A stretch of DNA of 64,000 nucleotides from Nicotiana tabacum. Lineage: Eukaryota > Streptophyta > Magnoliopsida > Solanales > Solanaceae. The notes below the pieces were generated by a model that saw only the letters and a list, made by a program, of their open reading frames with translations, did no database searches and had not been told where the DNA came from. The translations under genes and the position numbers were made by a program. The stretch covers positions 111,078,289 to 111,142,288 of the forward strand of contig NC_134081.1 in NCBI RefSeq assembly GCF_000715075.1. The letters are read 5' to 3'. Shown piece after piece: positions 10,838 through 22,128 of the stretch; the stretch's first letter is position 1, and each line of letters begins with the position of its first letter.

Positions 10838-12941
10838 TGTCACGACCCAAACCGATGGGCCGCGACGGGCACCCGGTACCTTACTCAACCGAGTACCAAC
10901 ATAATGTATCTTTTCATGTCATACTATCATAGATAACTGAGTCGGAAGGCTGCCATGAGATAAGTAGAATACAACATGTAATACCAACTTATTCATAAGA
11001 CATACGAGCCTATAAGACCAAAATAACCACTCGTATCCTGAACATAGGCCGACAAGGCCATACAATCTTTTACGTATATGACATCTGTCTACAAGCCTCT
11101 AAGGATACATAATTTTTATAAAGGTCGGGACAGAGTCCCGCCATACCAAACAGTACACGTCTAAATCATACTAACCAAACAAGCAACTTCGAAGCAAATT
11201 GAGCGCACCAACATCTTCTGCTGAGCTGATAGCCTACTTGGAGGGCTCTCGACCTATCTATCGGGACCTACGGGCAAGAAATGCAGCGTCCCCAGGAAAA
11301 AGGGACGTCAGTAAAAATAATATACTGAGTATGAAAGGAATGCAAATCAGTACATAATAGACATGAGAGAAACATAGAGTAAAAGACTCGACACGTACGT
11401 TTGCATAGCTCTATGAATCATTTCATTTTTATAATGTCATACATATGCGTATAAATATCATACCATGCATAGCTATATGTGTTCATAACATCATAAAGCC
11501 TCTGAGGGAATCTCATCATATCATCTCGGCCACTGTGGGCAAATCATCAAGGTATACTAGCTGATCAGGAGGAGGTGTGTATATAACGCCATAACCTTAT
11601 CCCACATCCCATATCCCATATACATATAATATACGCGTATATAACGCCATATGGTCATGGGTCAATGTACATGTATAAATGCATGAAATGCATTAGAAAT
11701 ACGTTAATAAGATTTTCTCCGAATGTCATAAAAATAATATGCATGTCGGATAAATTTTATCAAATACGTATTTTTCTGAGACCCATGAATAGAAGATATA
11801 ATAATAATTTATATGGGGAATCAAGAATATAGACACCCCTAGTATTTCTATGAATAGAGTCATTTATGGAAGTTATGCATTTGCTCCTTTCGTTCGTGTC
11901 GTATAGATCAGGCCAAAAAGAAAGAAGGGATAGCCTTAATATACCTGAACCGATTCTCTTGACAATCCCTTTAATACCCGTTAATTGCGACAACATGTAA
12001 CGGCAGATCGAAGTAGGGAATAATCCGTATGATATTCTTGAGAAAGATTGTACCGTTCTTTCTTAGAATTGCATCTCACGCATAATTGGACCTTGTATGA
12101 ACTTTACTGAAGCTCATTCGTCACTTAGTGAATATGACCATCTTCATCTTGACATATTAAAGGAGCCTTTTGTTGTGCTAATCACCCAACGTTGCTGGTC
12201 TTATTCAAGTGACCATATATTTTATGGAAAGTGAAGGTCAACAAATTTTATGTTTTGTGCATTGCACATAATTGGATATTTGCTATTATTTCTAGCTTAT
12301 CTATCTCTGCGATAAGGTAGCTATTGTTTCATTTTTTAAAGCTTGAAACTTTTGTTATCTGGTTAATCCCTTGATAAATTAAACCACTCAACTTTATTGT
12401 TAAAGTGTCATGCCAAAAACAATGCTACATTGATATCAAGTTGCAGTGTCAATGTATTCAAGTGTCTTATGCCTTATGACTCATCATGCAAATTTGTACC
12501 ACTTGGCTTAGCTTAATACCATGTGGCAGCCCCAAAAATATTCTTATCCACTTAATCAATTATCTTCACTTACTTAAAATACTACTCACTTTTAACATAC
12601 CTTATACACCTTACTATCATGGTCATGTGATACCTTGTATGTCACTAGTCTATAAATACCGAGTATTTTAGCTCGGGCCGTATTTTATCCCAACATGTCA
12701 AACTTGGACGAAAATTCATTTTCTTTGACTTGCTTCCCCTCTCACCTTCACGAATTTACTCATCACTTGTTTGAAATAACATAATGCTTATAATATCAAA
12801 ATAATCCCATTTTCGAACTTACGTCGATTAACTTACGACGAAACCTTAACGTACGAAAATCCAGAATGTAACATCTCATTTCCGAACTTATATCAATTTA
12901 CTTATGGCGTACTTCCATGTACGAAAATATGGGGTGTAACA
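10838..12941 (-). repeat. Z, right LTR (5' LTR of the minus-strand element)
   Basis: Starts TGTCACGACCC and ends GTGTAACA on the plus strand. The 51-bp spaced repeat of the left copy is here at 11579 and 11637, spaced 58 bp by an extra seven bases. Confidence 0.95.
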
Positions 12942-12946
12942 CCCAT

Positions 12947-14290
12947 CTTTACAAGTGGTCTAAGTCAAAACAAGAGCAACCCCACAAGCAAAGCTGATTG
13001 GGCTGAAACGGCATCTACCTAAGTTAGGCACAATCCCCAAAGATGCCACTTTAGGGAATATCTCTATTCCCAAAAATCCAAATACAATCTACAAAAATGG
13101 GATTGAAGATTCCACTCCACTTTTGACTCTGCTCCCCCCAAATCGGGTACTCTGACACAAAAAGAGAGTATCACTTGTAAGTATAATCCCGTCCTAAAAT
13201 AGCCCACACGATCACGAAAGTCCACTTTAACACGCCTGCACCTGCGCAACACACAATCCGCTTCCATCTCTTCCCCGATCTTGCATCTTCCAGTGGAGGT
13301 AATCAAGTGTCTGTTACAAACCCAATAACCAATACTATCAATGAGGTGACACTCCCTGTCAATCCCTCAAGTTTAATCAAAGAATGCAAATCGTCTCACA
13401 CGAAACCCAAAGAAGAGATGGATTATAATGTTTCTCCCTCCTCTTCCTTTACTCCAAGCCACACCAACAGCCCCCTTCACTATGATTTTTCCGACAGAAA
13501 ACAACAATCCCTCTTCCCAAACATAAGCCACAACACCGTTAACTATCTCCACCACCCCAATGCCTCCAAAGCTCATGCCAGAGTTGTGGTTGGAAATGGC
13601 ACTCCAAGGACACACCCAGAACCTACAAATAATGGTAGGGTCTGTCCCGATGGAAATAACCATCCAAAATCCCAAGTACCTAGCTCGATTGGCCACACAG
13701 CTCCTCCACCAGGGTCTGACAAACTTTGGACACCAGCTATGGATGTTCACCTTACTCCAAGCCCAATACATGGGAAACCAACAACCCCTATCTATGGAGG
13801 AACTCAACACACTCACGGGCGAGCTTTGCCAGACCATTCCCTTCTTCCCCCTCATTAATCCGGAGACTCCAGTCCCATCTCCAACCTTCCAACTCTGGCC
13901 ACCAATAGTCCAAGTTCCTCAGCCACCATCCCAACCACTCTCACCCATCGATCTATTGAGAAGGGGCACCACCATGGCATTGAACTACCTCAGGGAGTCC
14001 AATTTGGACTCGGAGAACATGCTAGAAAAACTAGGGATGCCAAAGACAAAGGCCTTCATCATGCAGGAACCCCTGGAGATAGAGTTCAAAGAGCAGTCAG
14101 GAGAAATGCTTATTGCTACATGCGCCAAAAAGCTCATAAGTTGCAAACTCGATCTCCGAGTGCACTCATTTCCAAACTCAAAAAATGCAGCAGTGACTCT
14201 AGTCCCTCTAGTGGGTATGCTGAAGCCGACCCCAGTGAGCAAAGGGAAGGGAATCAAAAGGAAGGCTCCAACCCAAAACCCCCTGTTAAT
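12947..14290 (+). pseudogene. L1 ORF1, C-terminal part after the Z insertion
   Basis: ORF1 resumes past the CCCAT duplication. It is open in one frame at 13307-13858 and in another at about 13560-14285, which shows an indel. The protein is Pro/Ser/Thr/Asn-rich and low in complexity (SPTFQLWPP, PPSQPLSPIDLL), then basic near the end (SKGKGIKRKAPTQNPLL), a usual ORF1 tail just before ORF2. I see no catalytic domain. Confidence 0.7.
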
Positions 14291-14990
14291 AAATTTCATA
14301 ATATGGAATGCTAGGGGGGCAATAGTGCTAAGTTCCGTAGGCACTGTACATCTATGGTGAAACTCCATAACCCTGCCATACTAGTCTTGCTGTAGACTAG
14401 AATGGCAGACCGTACACACCTCACTGATGAACTCAAGTTTGATGCCCAATTCCAATCCCCTACTGTTGGACAGTCAGGTGGGATTGTGATTATGTGGAAA
14501 GATGATCTGGTTAAGTTAGAGGAAGTAGCCACTACTCTACAGGGGGTGCATGTCATGATCAAGGTACTCCCCTCCTCCGTAAAATGGCTTTTTTCTGCTA
14601 TATATGCTAGTAATTGTGTCAATAATAGAAATAAGCTCTCAAATACATTAGAAGATCTGGCTTTTGTGTATGGGGGTAGTTGGCTTGTTGGAGGGGACTT
14701 TAATGAACTTACTAAAATTCAGGGATAAGTTTGGGGGTAATAGCTTGAACACTAATAGAAGCAACAAATTTTGGAAATGCTTGAACATTTGCAAATTAGT
14801 TGATCCAGGTTTTAAATGTTCAAAATATACTTGGTCTAATAAAAGATACACCAATAAGAAAGACCTAATCCTATAAAGACTTGATAGGTTCTTTGCAACT
14901 GATGATTCGATAGAGGAGTTTCCTGATCATCTGTTACCCATCTTCCTAAGACCCATTCTGATCACTGTCCTCTACTTTTAAGTCTAATCC
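14291..14990 (+). pseudogene. L1 ORF2, AP endonuclease domain
   Basis: Starts with FIIWNARGA at about 14292-14320, the usual opening of plant L1 endonucleases. After one frameshift it continues with HNPAILVLLETRMADRTH (catalytic Glu in LET), GGIVIMWKDD, and WLVGGDFNELTK with the GDFN active-site block near 14690-14710. A stop follows at 14726. The domain nicks target DNA in live elements. Here frameshifts and stops break it. Confidence 0.85.
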
Positions 14991-15067
14991 AGCAAAGTCA
15001 GAGCAGGGCCAACAAGCCTTTTAAGTTTGAATATATATGGAGCAACCACCCTGACTTCTTTTCTCTT

Positions 15068-16660
15068 GTGGAAGATAGTTTTGCAGCCAATACTGATATC
15101 CTGAAAGCTACCTCTGTTTTTACCAATAGGGTGGCTGATTGGAATAAGCATGTCTTTGGCAACATTTTTCATAGGAAAAGGCAGATCCTTACTAGACTTT
15201 CTGGCATCCAGAAGTCCAATGCCTACCCCTTTAGTACCTTCCTTCAAGAGCTTAAAGCTAAGCTTCAGTAAGATTTTTCTATCATTCTTAGGAGTGAAGA
15301 AGACTTCTAGAAGCTTAAATTCATAATTAATTGGTTAAGTGAGGGAGATGCTAACACTAAATTCTTACATATATCTACACTTAAGAGAAGAAGTAGGAAC
15401 AAGATCATGTCTTTAAAAGATGATGTGGGGAACAATATTCAGGATCCCAATGACATTAAAGACACAATCCTTAACTATTTCACTAAGATCTATACCACTA
15501 ATCACCATAGCTCAATGCTAAACAAGAGCCCCATTACTGATAGTGCTAATGTCCTGAATACCAGAAAGCAGAGCACCAATGACTCCACTCTTAGGCTCTC
15601 TGAGATCAAGTGTACCTTGTTCTCCTTCAAGGCCATGAAGGCACCTGGCCTGATGGCTTTCTCCCTTTCTTCTATTAGAAGTACTGGCACATAGTTTCTT
15701 GTAAGGTAATCCAATTCTGCCACATTGTCTTTTCCACTTGTATAACCCCTCATGAAATAAACAAAACCAACCTTTGCCTCATCCTAAAGTGCCCTTATGC
15801 CACAATGCTGAAAAACTTCAGGCCAATAGGTTTGTGCAACACAATGTATAAGCTGATCACTAAGATCATTGTCAATAGAATCAAACCTTTGCTTAAGAAC
15901 ATCATTGGCCCTACTCAAGCCAGTTTTTTAGCCAATAGAAGAGATGTTGATAATTCCATTGTAGTCCAAGAGTACATTACCCACTTCCTAAACATGAAAG
16001 GTAAGAATGCCAATATGATCCTAAAAGTGGACTTAGAGAAGGCTTTTGATAGGTTAGAATGATCTTTCATAAGAGAATCCCTTATCTTCTTCAACTTCTC
16101 CACTAAACTAACCACCTTAATCATATCCTGTCTCACTACAAGCTCCATCTCCATCCTTGTAAATGGTACCTGGACTGATTACTTCAATCCCAGTAGAGGC
16201 ATTAGGCAGGGGGATCCCATGTCACCCTATTTGTTCATCATATACATGAAAAGGCTTTGTAAGAAATATTAACAATGTTGTAACTGATAAAGATTGGTTC
16301 CCTATCAGCATCAGCAGGGGAGGGCCTAGAATCTCCCATCTGTTCTTTGTTGATGACCTCACTATGTTTGCTAGAGACAATAGTAGAGAAACTGTGAAAC
16401 AATCTTATCCATCTAGGGTAATTTAAATGTTGCATCTGGGCAGAAAGTCAAACTCCAGAAATCTAAAGTGATTTTTTCTTCCAACTGCCGGGAAGAGTGT
16501 GCCACAACATGTAGTGCCATTTTAGGTGTCAAAGGTTATAGAGACTTTTGGAAATACCTAGGTTTTCCCATCTTTAATAGAATGCCTACGAATAGTGACT
16601 TCCAATTCATCATAGATAACCTCAACAGTAGAATGGAAGGGTGAAAAACCAAGTTTTCGA
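15068..16660 (+). pseudogene. L1 ORF2, reverse transcriptase domain
   Basis: Plus-strand fragments in several frames. They are FKAMKAPGLMAF (usually KAPGPDGF) at about 15630, LKNFRPIGLCNTMYKLITKIIVNRIKPLL at 15808-15894, GPTQASFLANRRDVDNSIVVQEYI, ILKVDLEKAFDRLE (first catalytic Asp, about 16018-16060), GIRQGDPMSPYLFIIYM at about 16198-16248, and LFFVDDLTMFA with the FVDD active site at about 16340-16372. Stops at 16060-16062 and 16270 and frame changes leave no continuous protein. Confidence 0.88.
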
Positions 16661-16662
16661 AC

Positions 16663-17745
16663 ATGGCTGGTCGAACCACTGTGGCCAAATCTTGCCTTAG
16701 TAGCATTCCAAACTATGTAATGCAATACATCAAGTTACCCTCCCAAATTACCAACCAAATTGATAAAATCCAAAGGAATTTTATTTGGGGTACAACTCCT
16801 ACAAAAAAGAAGCTACACATGGTCAAGTGGGCCGCTGCAACCAAACCAAAAAGCAGGGGAGGGTTGGGCCTCCAGCAGGCCCATCTAAAGAACAAAACAT
16901 GCCATACTAGTCTTTCTTGGAGACTCTACAACACCACTACCTCCATCTGGGCTAGGGTGCTTTTAGGAAAGCATTGTAGTGGAGGAGGGAACAGGTTTAA
17001 GGCTAAGATTAGGACCTGAAAATGTGATCAGGAGGGCTGGAAGATATGCACAATTTGCACTAGATGGGTGGTTCACAAAATGGATAGGGTTAGATTCCTT
17101 ACTGACACATGGCTTCCCAAGATGCAACCACTAGATAAAATCCTTAATGGTCCATGGCACCACAGTGACATGAACACCAGGATAAATGAAGTGTACTACA
17201 ATGTGGTTTGGGATTTTAGCTCAATTCCCTATCCAATCCCCCATGACATCAACATGATAATCCAAAGCACTTTCATTCCCACCTCCACCTCTGTTGAGGA
17301 TAAGCTAATCTGGAGCCTTAACTCCAATGGCCTGTTTAGTACCAAATCATTCTACTCCTTTCTTGATGTACTAATGCACAATGACACTTTTAATGAAGAC
17401 CACTTCTGTTGGATTTAGAAACTAAAGACCCCCAATAAAATTAAGTTCTTCATATGGCTCATGCAGTAAAACATGCTGCCTACAGGAAACCACTTGCACC
17501 ACATTGGCTGAGAATTAATCCTAACTACTACTTCTGTGATTCTGCCGACACAAATCACATCTTCTTTGAATGTGCTAATGCCAAAGGGTTCTGGCAGCAA
17601 TTGCTGCACCAATGCAACCATAAGCCTAACCTTAGTGTCAATACCTTTTCTATGCCAAACTGGAAAGACACATGGCATAGGCTTCAAAATGTAAAATACA
17701 ATGCTTGCGTCCAATGGAAACAGTTATTGCCCTTCTGCCTCTAGG
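16663..17745 (+). pseudogene. L1 ORF2, thumb and zf-RVT region
   Basis: Open at 16663-17019 (MAGRTTVAKSCLSSIPNYVMQYIKLP, FIWGTTPTKKKLHMVKWA, GGLGLQQAHLKNKTCHTSLSWRL), at 17068-17418 (DRVRFLTDTWLP, DKLIWSLNSNGLFSTKSFYSFL), and at 17454-17744 in another frame. These are the standard plant L1 blocks between RT and RNase H, including the zinc-binding-like zf-RVT segment. Frameshifts fall at about 17020 and 17420. Confidence 0.8.
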
Positions 17746-17879
17746 CCATCTGGCTCACTAGGAACTCTAATATCTTTGAAAAGAAAAGAAAATACATTAA
17801 TGTACACCAAACAATTGCAAAGGCTATTGAATACCACCATGTAGCAGCCACATCTAGGCCTGTTATAACCACAACCACC

Positions 17880-18440
17880 TTATACCTGAAGTGGAAACCA
17901 CCAGATAGAGGCTTCTATAAGTTGAACACTGATAGGGTTGCATGCCTTAACACAGGGAAATGGGGTTTGAGGGGGGGGGGAGGTATTCAGAATCAACAGA
18001 GGTGACTGGGTTTTAGGCTTTATTAGCGGGGCTCCTAAATACTGATAGTCTTAGGGCAGAGCTCCAAGCCCTATGGTTGGGGTTAAAAATAGCTCTCGAT
18101 TAATGCCTGTCACCTATTGTGATTGACACTAACTCTGAAGTGGTGCTGGAAATGTTAAAACATGGTAACTTAACTCACAATACCATAATTTCTGAATGCA
18201 GGTATCTGATGGAGCAGCTGAGGAACCCAGTCATCGGCCATAGCTTCAGGGAGCGGAACCAAGTGGCGGACCTCCTTGTAAATGAAGGAGCTAAGAATGA
18301 AGTTTTTGACAAGACCCAATTTTTGGCAGTTCCTCCGGTGTTTGTAAATGATGCAGTGTAGGCAGACATCTTAGGAACTGTTTTTGAAAGGAAAATTAGT
18401 GTTTGTATTATTGATACAATGGTAGACGTTGATGACAATC
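17880..18440 (+). pseudogene. L1 ORF2, RNase H domain
   Basis: WKPPDRGFYKLNTDR (about 17892-17937; consensus KLNTDG/GA) opens a plant-type RNase H. A G9 run near 17971 marks a frame break. The C-terminal half is open at 18119-18361: VIDTNSEVVLEML, YLMEQLRNPVIGHSFRERNQVADLLVNEGA. The latter carries the conserved REXNXXAD block. Plant L1 lineages with a C-terminal RNase H are well known. Confidence 0.82.
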
Positions 18441-18486
18441 AATAGGGGACCTCATCCTCCCCTTATATTGATGTAATTTTGTGAAT

Positions 18487-18489
<3 letters not shown>

Positions 18490-18529
<40 letters not shown>
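18490..18529. repeat. (TA)n tract in the L1 3' tail
   Basis: About 20 TA units lie 20 bases before the right target duplication, followed by a short A-rich end (AACCAAAAAC). Confidence 0.9.
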
Positions 18530-18531
<2 letters not shown>

Positions 18532-18550
18532 TATATAGTTAACCAAAAAC

Positions 18551-18565
18551 AAGGGTGGCTTCTTT
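18551..18565. repeat. Target site duplication of the L1, right copy
   Basis: Identical to 2914-2928. It marks the exact 3' end of the LINE at 18550. Confidence 0.95.
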
Positions 18566-18960
18566 TTGTTTTCCGCCACGGTTGGGACTTGGGATAGAAA
18601 CATAGTGACAAAGCATGGGGGAATAGAAAAGCAATCCAACCCTTTAAAATCTAAATGGACACGTGGCACTATTTAAAGAGTGTATTGATCATTCTTTATT
18701 TGTATATATATACCCGCATTAAATGTTTATACTAAATCATATTAATACACCATGGCTAAGTGATTTAATGAGATGAGAATACATATAATTCACCATGATT
18801 AAATGCTTGAAGTCTATATACAAAATACATATTGCGCATTTATTGATTTAGTATAAATACTCAGTGCGGATAAATTATTACCATTCTCTACCTGAGAGAT
18901 CCAAACCCATTAATTAATTGGATTTGGAGGCCATTTTCCTACGTAAAAGTGGTAAAGATA
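18566..18960. other. Pre-insertion DNA, once directly upstream of MIR171
   Basis: Non-coding DNA that adjoined position 2928 before the L1 arrived. It contains TTTCCGCCACGGTTGGGACTT and AT-rich stretches. No transposon signature or open frame is seen. In MIR171 orientation it is the former distal upstream region. Confidence 0.5.
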
Positions 18961-18965
18961 ATTTT

Positions 18966-20356
18966 TGATGGTAGGCTATAATCTCATATTTTAGTCGCTT
19001 ACTGAACTCTAATTCACTGCACTTTATTCATGTTTGATCTTTAATTGATAGTGTTTCGTACTTATTGTGTGTTTTATGCCTGATAGGAGTGATTTCAAGC
19101 TATATAGATGTTATGGAATGAATTCGAGCTATTTGGAGCTTTGAAATCTCAGTAAAAGCCCAAGGGATTAATCCGGGATTGTGTTCGGGGGTCGAGAACT
19201 AAGTCTGGACGTCAAAAATTGAGATTTGATTTGTACTCTGAGAAATCTCCACTGTCGCGGTGCATGGGGCGATGCGTGGGGCCGCGCTGTGCAAATTCCT
19301 ACTGTCTGTCAGAAGTTAACTCTCTGGATTTCCCCACTAATGCCCCGCATGGCGCGTCGTCCTATGTGGCACGCCTGTGTAATTTTTACATAATGAAAAT
19401 CCTTTTTCGGCTAGGAGAAGGTGATTTTGTCTGGGCCCGATCCTAATTGGTATAAATATATGAAAAGACATTATTTTTAGGACTTTTGACACATATTCGA
19501 CCTAAAGAGGCTAAGGAGGAGTTGGAAGAACACGAGCACAAGGATTTCATCATTCCTTCCTCACTCAAGACCCGAGTTTGGATCGAATTTATGTTTTCCT
19601 ATACTTTTATTATATTTATGATGAATTGCTTCATGTCTATGGAGTAGTTCTCTTTAGGGCTTGATGGATTTGGTGTATTTATGATTGTTTGTGGATTATA
19701 AATCTAGTTTTATGTATTGAAGCATTTTTGAAAGATTTAATTGTTGCATCTATAATCACTTGTTCATGTAATCGAGAGAGGCATAACTTGTGATATCTTT
19801 GCATTATATTGTTAGTTGAGTTCATTAATTCTTCTTAGTAATCGAAAAAGGCTAGTTGAATCATTGATTAAACCTAGTTAGGAGGATAATCGATAGAGGT
19901 TCTCCTAAAGGCCAACCCACTATGCCTTCTTGCATATCTTCACGTGCTTAAATTGGTACTTCTTGTGAGGTTAAGACTTAATTGAGAGAGGCGTTTGCCT
20001 AACGTTTGAACTGATAATTGAGTGAATTTGAGAGACTCACTTGAACATTAGAAGTGAATTATTTAGAGTTAGATCCCAAACAATTATCATGTACCTATTC
20101 TATCAAAACCCTATCTTCTCCCACTGATAACCTTCTTTGCTTATTCCTTGCTTTGATTATCATTAGTCAATAGCTTTAAATTCTTAGTTAATTTTAGTTA
20201 GACATCTTATAAATCTCAATTATTGATTCTCCTGGATGGAAACCAAGCTAGAAACTACGAGAATACTATTTAAATCCAATCATTGTGGATACGATATTAT
20301 ACTAAACAATATTTGATTAGCGAGTAGAATTTAAGTGTGTGTTTTGAGCTCGTCGA
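18966..20356 (+). repeat. G, 5' LTR
   Basis: Begins TGATGGTAGGC. A GC-rich block with repeated GCGTGGGGC/CCCCGCAT-like words lies at about 19250-19385. A TATA box (TATAAATA, 19451-19458) follows 65 bases later. The end is set by alignment to the right LTR and by the target duplication. Confidence 0.92.
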
Positions 20357-20360
20357 ATTG

Positions 20361-20378
20361 TGGCGCCGTTGCCGGGGA
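20361..20378 (+). promoter_or_regulatory. G primer binding site (tRNA-Asp type)
   Basis: TGGCGCCGTTGCCGGGGA starts four bases after the 5' LTR. Confidence 0.93.
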
Positions 20379-20547
20379 TTGGCAATCAATAGTGTTTGAA
20401 ATAGTTTTTGGTACTAATTCAGGAATTAGGTTTTAGTTTTCTTTTCTTTTTCCTTTTCTATTTTATTTTCAGTATTAGTTAGCTTCTTTTCAAGATTTGT
20501 TTTGTTGGAGAAGATACTATAGATTTTGAACTCTAAATGTTGTGAAG

Positions 20548-21126
20548 ATGGAGTACAACTAGCCTAAGAAAATGGTTGAAGAGTTAGCAACTGAACATTA
20601 TCAGCGGTCTGCTATATGTTTAAAATACGGTAGAAATCATCTATGGGTTGAATGTCAAGCATGTATGTATTCTTCCTATGGTTCGTATTTTGAACAGTCT
20701 CACTCTGTTTCTAGTTCATACAGGTATGAGGATTCATATGGGCACAATTCTGACTCTGGTTAGGATGAATACCCTTATTATGACTGGTATGAAAGCAAAG
20801 TGAGACAACAACCTCAAGAGGAGAATGGTAGTTTAGAAGCGCTTATTCATAGGTTCATGAATAGTGTTGAAGAAAGTTTTTTGCAAAATGATGAAGCTAT
20901 TAAGAACCTAACAACGCGAGTGAGTCAATTAGTAAGTATACTTTCAAAAACCTCATTGCGTTGTAATGGTGAATATATGGAGGAGATACCTTGTGAGAAC
21001 GAGCCTACTCAAGAGAAAGAGCATCCACAGAGAGAGCTTTCCACTGTTCAAGAGGACTCTGATTCAACTGAGGTGATTGAAATAAGGTTGTGGTTAAGTG
21101 TGAAGCAACGGAAGAAGAGTTCATAG
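20548..21126 (+). pseudogene. G, gag-like N-terminal relic
   Basis: A single frame starts with ATG at 20548 (MEYN) and is interrupted by TAG at 20560-20562 and 20761-20763. The first fits CAG-to-TAG. It reads PKKMVEELATEHYQRSAICLKYGRNHLWVECQ, a Tyr/Ser-rich stretch (SSYGSYFEQSHSVSSSYRYED), then SLEALIHRFMNSVEESFLQNDEAIKNLTTRVSQL, a likely coiled coil. I recognise the style from plant non-autonomous Athila-like elements but not a named domain. The hAT element interrupts it at 21127. Confidence 0.6.
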
Positions 21127-22120
21127 TAGGGGTGGGCATAAAATCTGAAAATAGAATTCCGAATAGAACTGAATTAATTTGGTATATCAGTTTCGATTTA
21201 TTTGGTATTTCGGTATATTTCGATACAGAAATTGTGGTATTTAGGTAGTTCGGTATGGTATACGGTATTTAGGTTTTTGATATTTTGGTATTTCGGTATA
21301 CCGAAATACCGAAATATTTTAGTCCAAGCCCAACTTTATTTTTATTTTCCAGCCCAATAAGCCTAAGCCCACACCCCAAGACCCCTAATTCCCTAATCCC
21401 TTAGAGGCTTAGAGGCAGACTTACGGGCAGTATCTGCTCTTACCCCCTTCCCTTTCTATTCCTTAATCGCTTAATTGTTGTTGTTGTGTTGCATTCTGCT
21501 GCTCGTTTAAAGAAGTGCTTGAATGGACAACTTCTCTAGTCATCTGTGTTTATTGTTTAATGTACTTTAATTCTGCTGCTTTCTATGTTTCTGTACTTTA
21601 ATTATCCTCGTTAGTCGGTTAGTTGCTTAGTTAGCGTTGAATCCATTTAGAAGATGTAGGGACCGCTTGCTTGGAGTCTTTGAATGTTGGTTTTGGCATT
21701 TTGTTGTTACTCTATTTCGTTAGTTGGCTGATTTTTGCTGATGCTTGTTAGATCATAGATTGAAGATGCTTGTAATGTTAGTTTTGCACTTTTGTTGTTA
21801 CTCTATTTCTTCCAAATATCATATCAAACATAAATATTAAACCAAACACAATAGCCACGAGTATTGTCTAGCAGGTAGCAACTAGCTTAGCACATCGTGT
21901 CCAAACGTCCAGTCCACTGTACACTCCATCTATATCATCTATTCCGTTAATGTATCAAATCGAAACTGTACCAAAACCGTACCAAACCAAAGTAAGAAAT
22001 ACCGAACCATAACGAACTACTTTGGTATGGTATTTGGTATGCACAATTGATAAACTGAATATCGAAATACCGAACTGGAGTTTTTAAATACTGAACCGAA
22101 GTACCGAATAACCACCCCTA
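21127..22120. mobile_element. Non-autonomous hAT element
   Basis: Terminal inverted repeats TAGGGGTGGGCA and (reverse) TAGGGGTGGTTA. The flanking 8-mers GTTCATAG (21119-21126) and GTTCAAAC (22121-22128) match at six of eight bases, consistent with an aged 8-bp hAT duplication. The 994-bp body is non-coding. Its ends are rich in CGGTA/TACCG words and contain a perfect 24-bp palindrome at 21287-21310. No transposase. Confidence 0.87.
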
Positions 22121-22128
22121 GTTCAAAC

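Larger units (their letters stand above)
4178..12941 (-). mobile_element. Non-coding LTR retrotransposon 'Z' (LARD-like)
   Basis: Two LTRs of about 2.1 kb flank 4.56 kb without coding capacity. The 5-bp duplication CCCAT lies at 4173-4177 and 12942-12946, inside L1 ORF1. The minus orientation is shown by the primer site next to the right LTR (minus strand TGGTATCAGAGC, initiator tRNA-Met type) and a purine-rich tract next to the left LTR. Just before that tract the minus strand still encodes TFEDE, the last codons of chromovirus pol, so Z is a Ty3/gypsy derivative that lost its genes and must be moved in trans. Confidence 0.93.
2929..18550 (+). mobile_element. Full-length L1 LINE, split by an LTR element
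   Basis: Plant L1 element bracketed by the 15-bp duplication. Without the nested Z element it is about 6.85 kb, the usual full length. The order is 5' leader, ORF1 (DUF4283-type domain and zinc knuckle, then a Pro-rich tail), ORF2 (AP endonuclease, reverse transcriptase, zf-RVT region, RNase H), and a 3' tail with a (TA)n run and a short A-rich end. Frameshifts and stops occur in every domain, so it is inactive. It inserted about 0.5 kb upstream of MIR171. Confidence 0.93.

Noticed and set aside
13373..13855. 160-codon minus-strand frame
   Set aside because: It is the antisense shadow of the L1 ORF1 tail.
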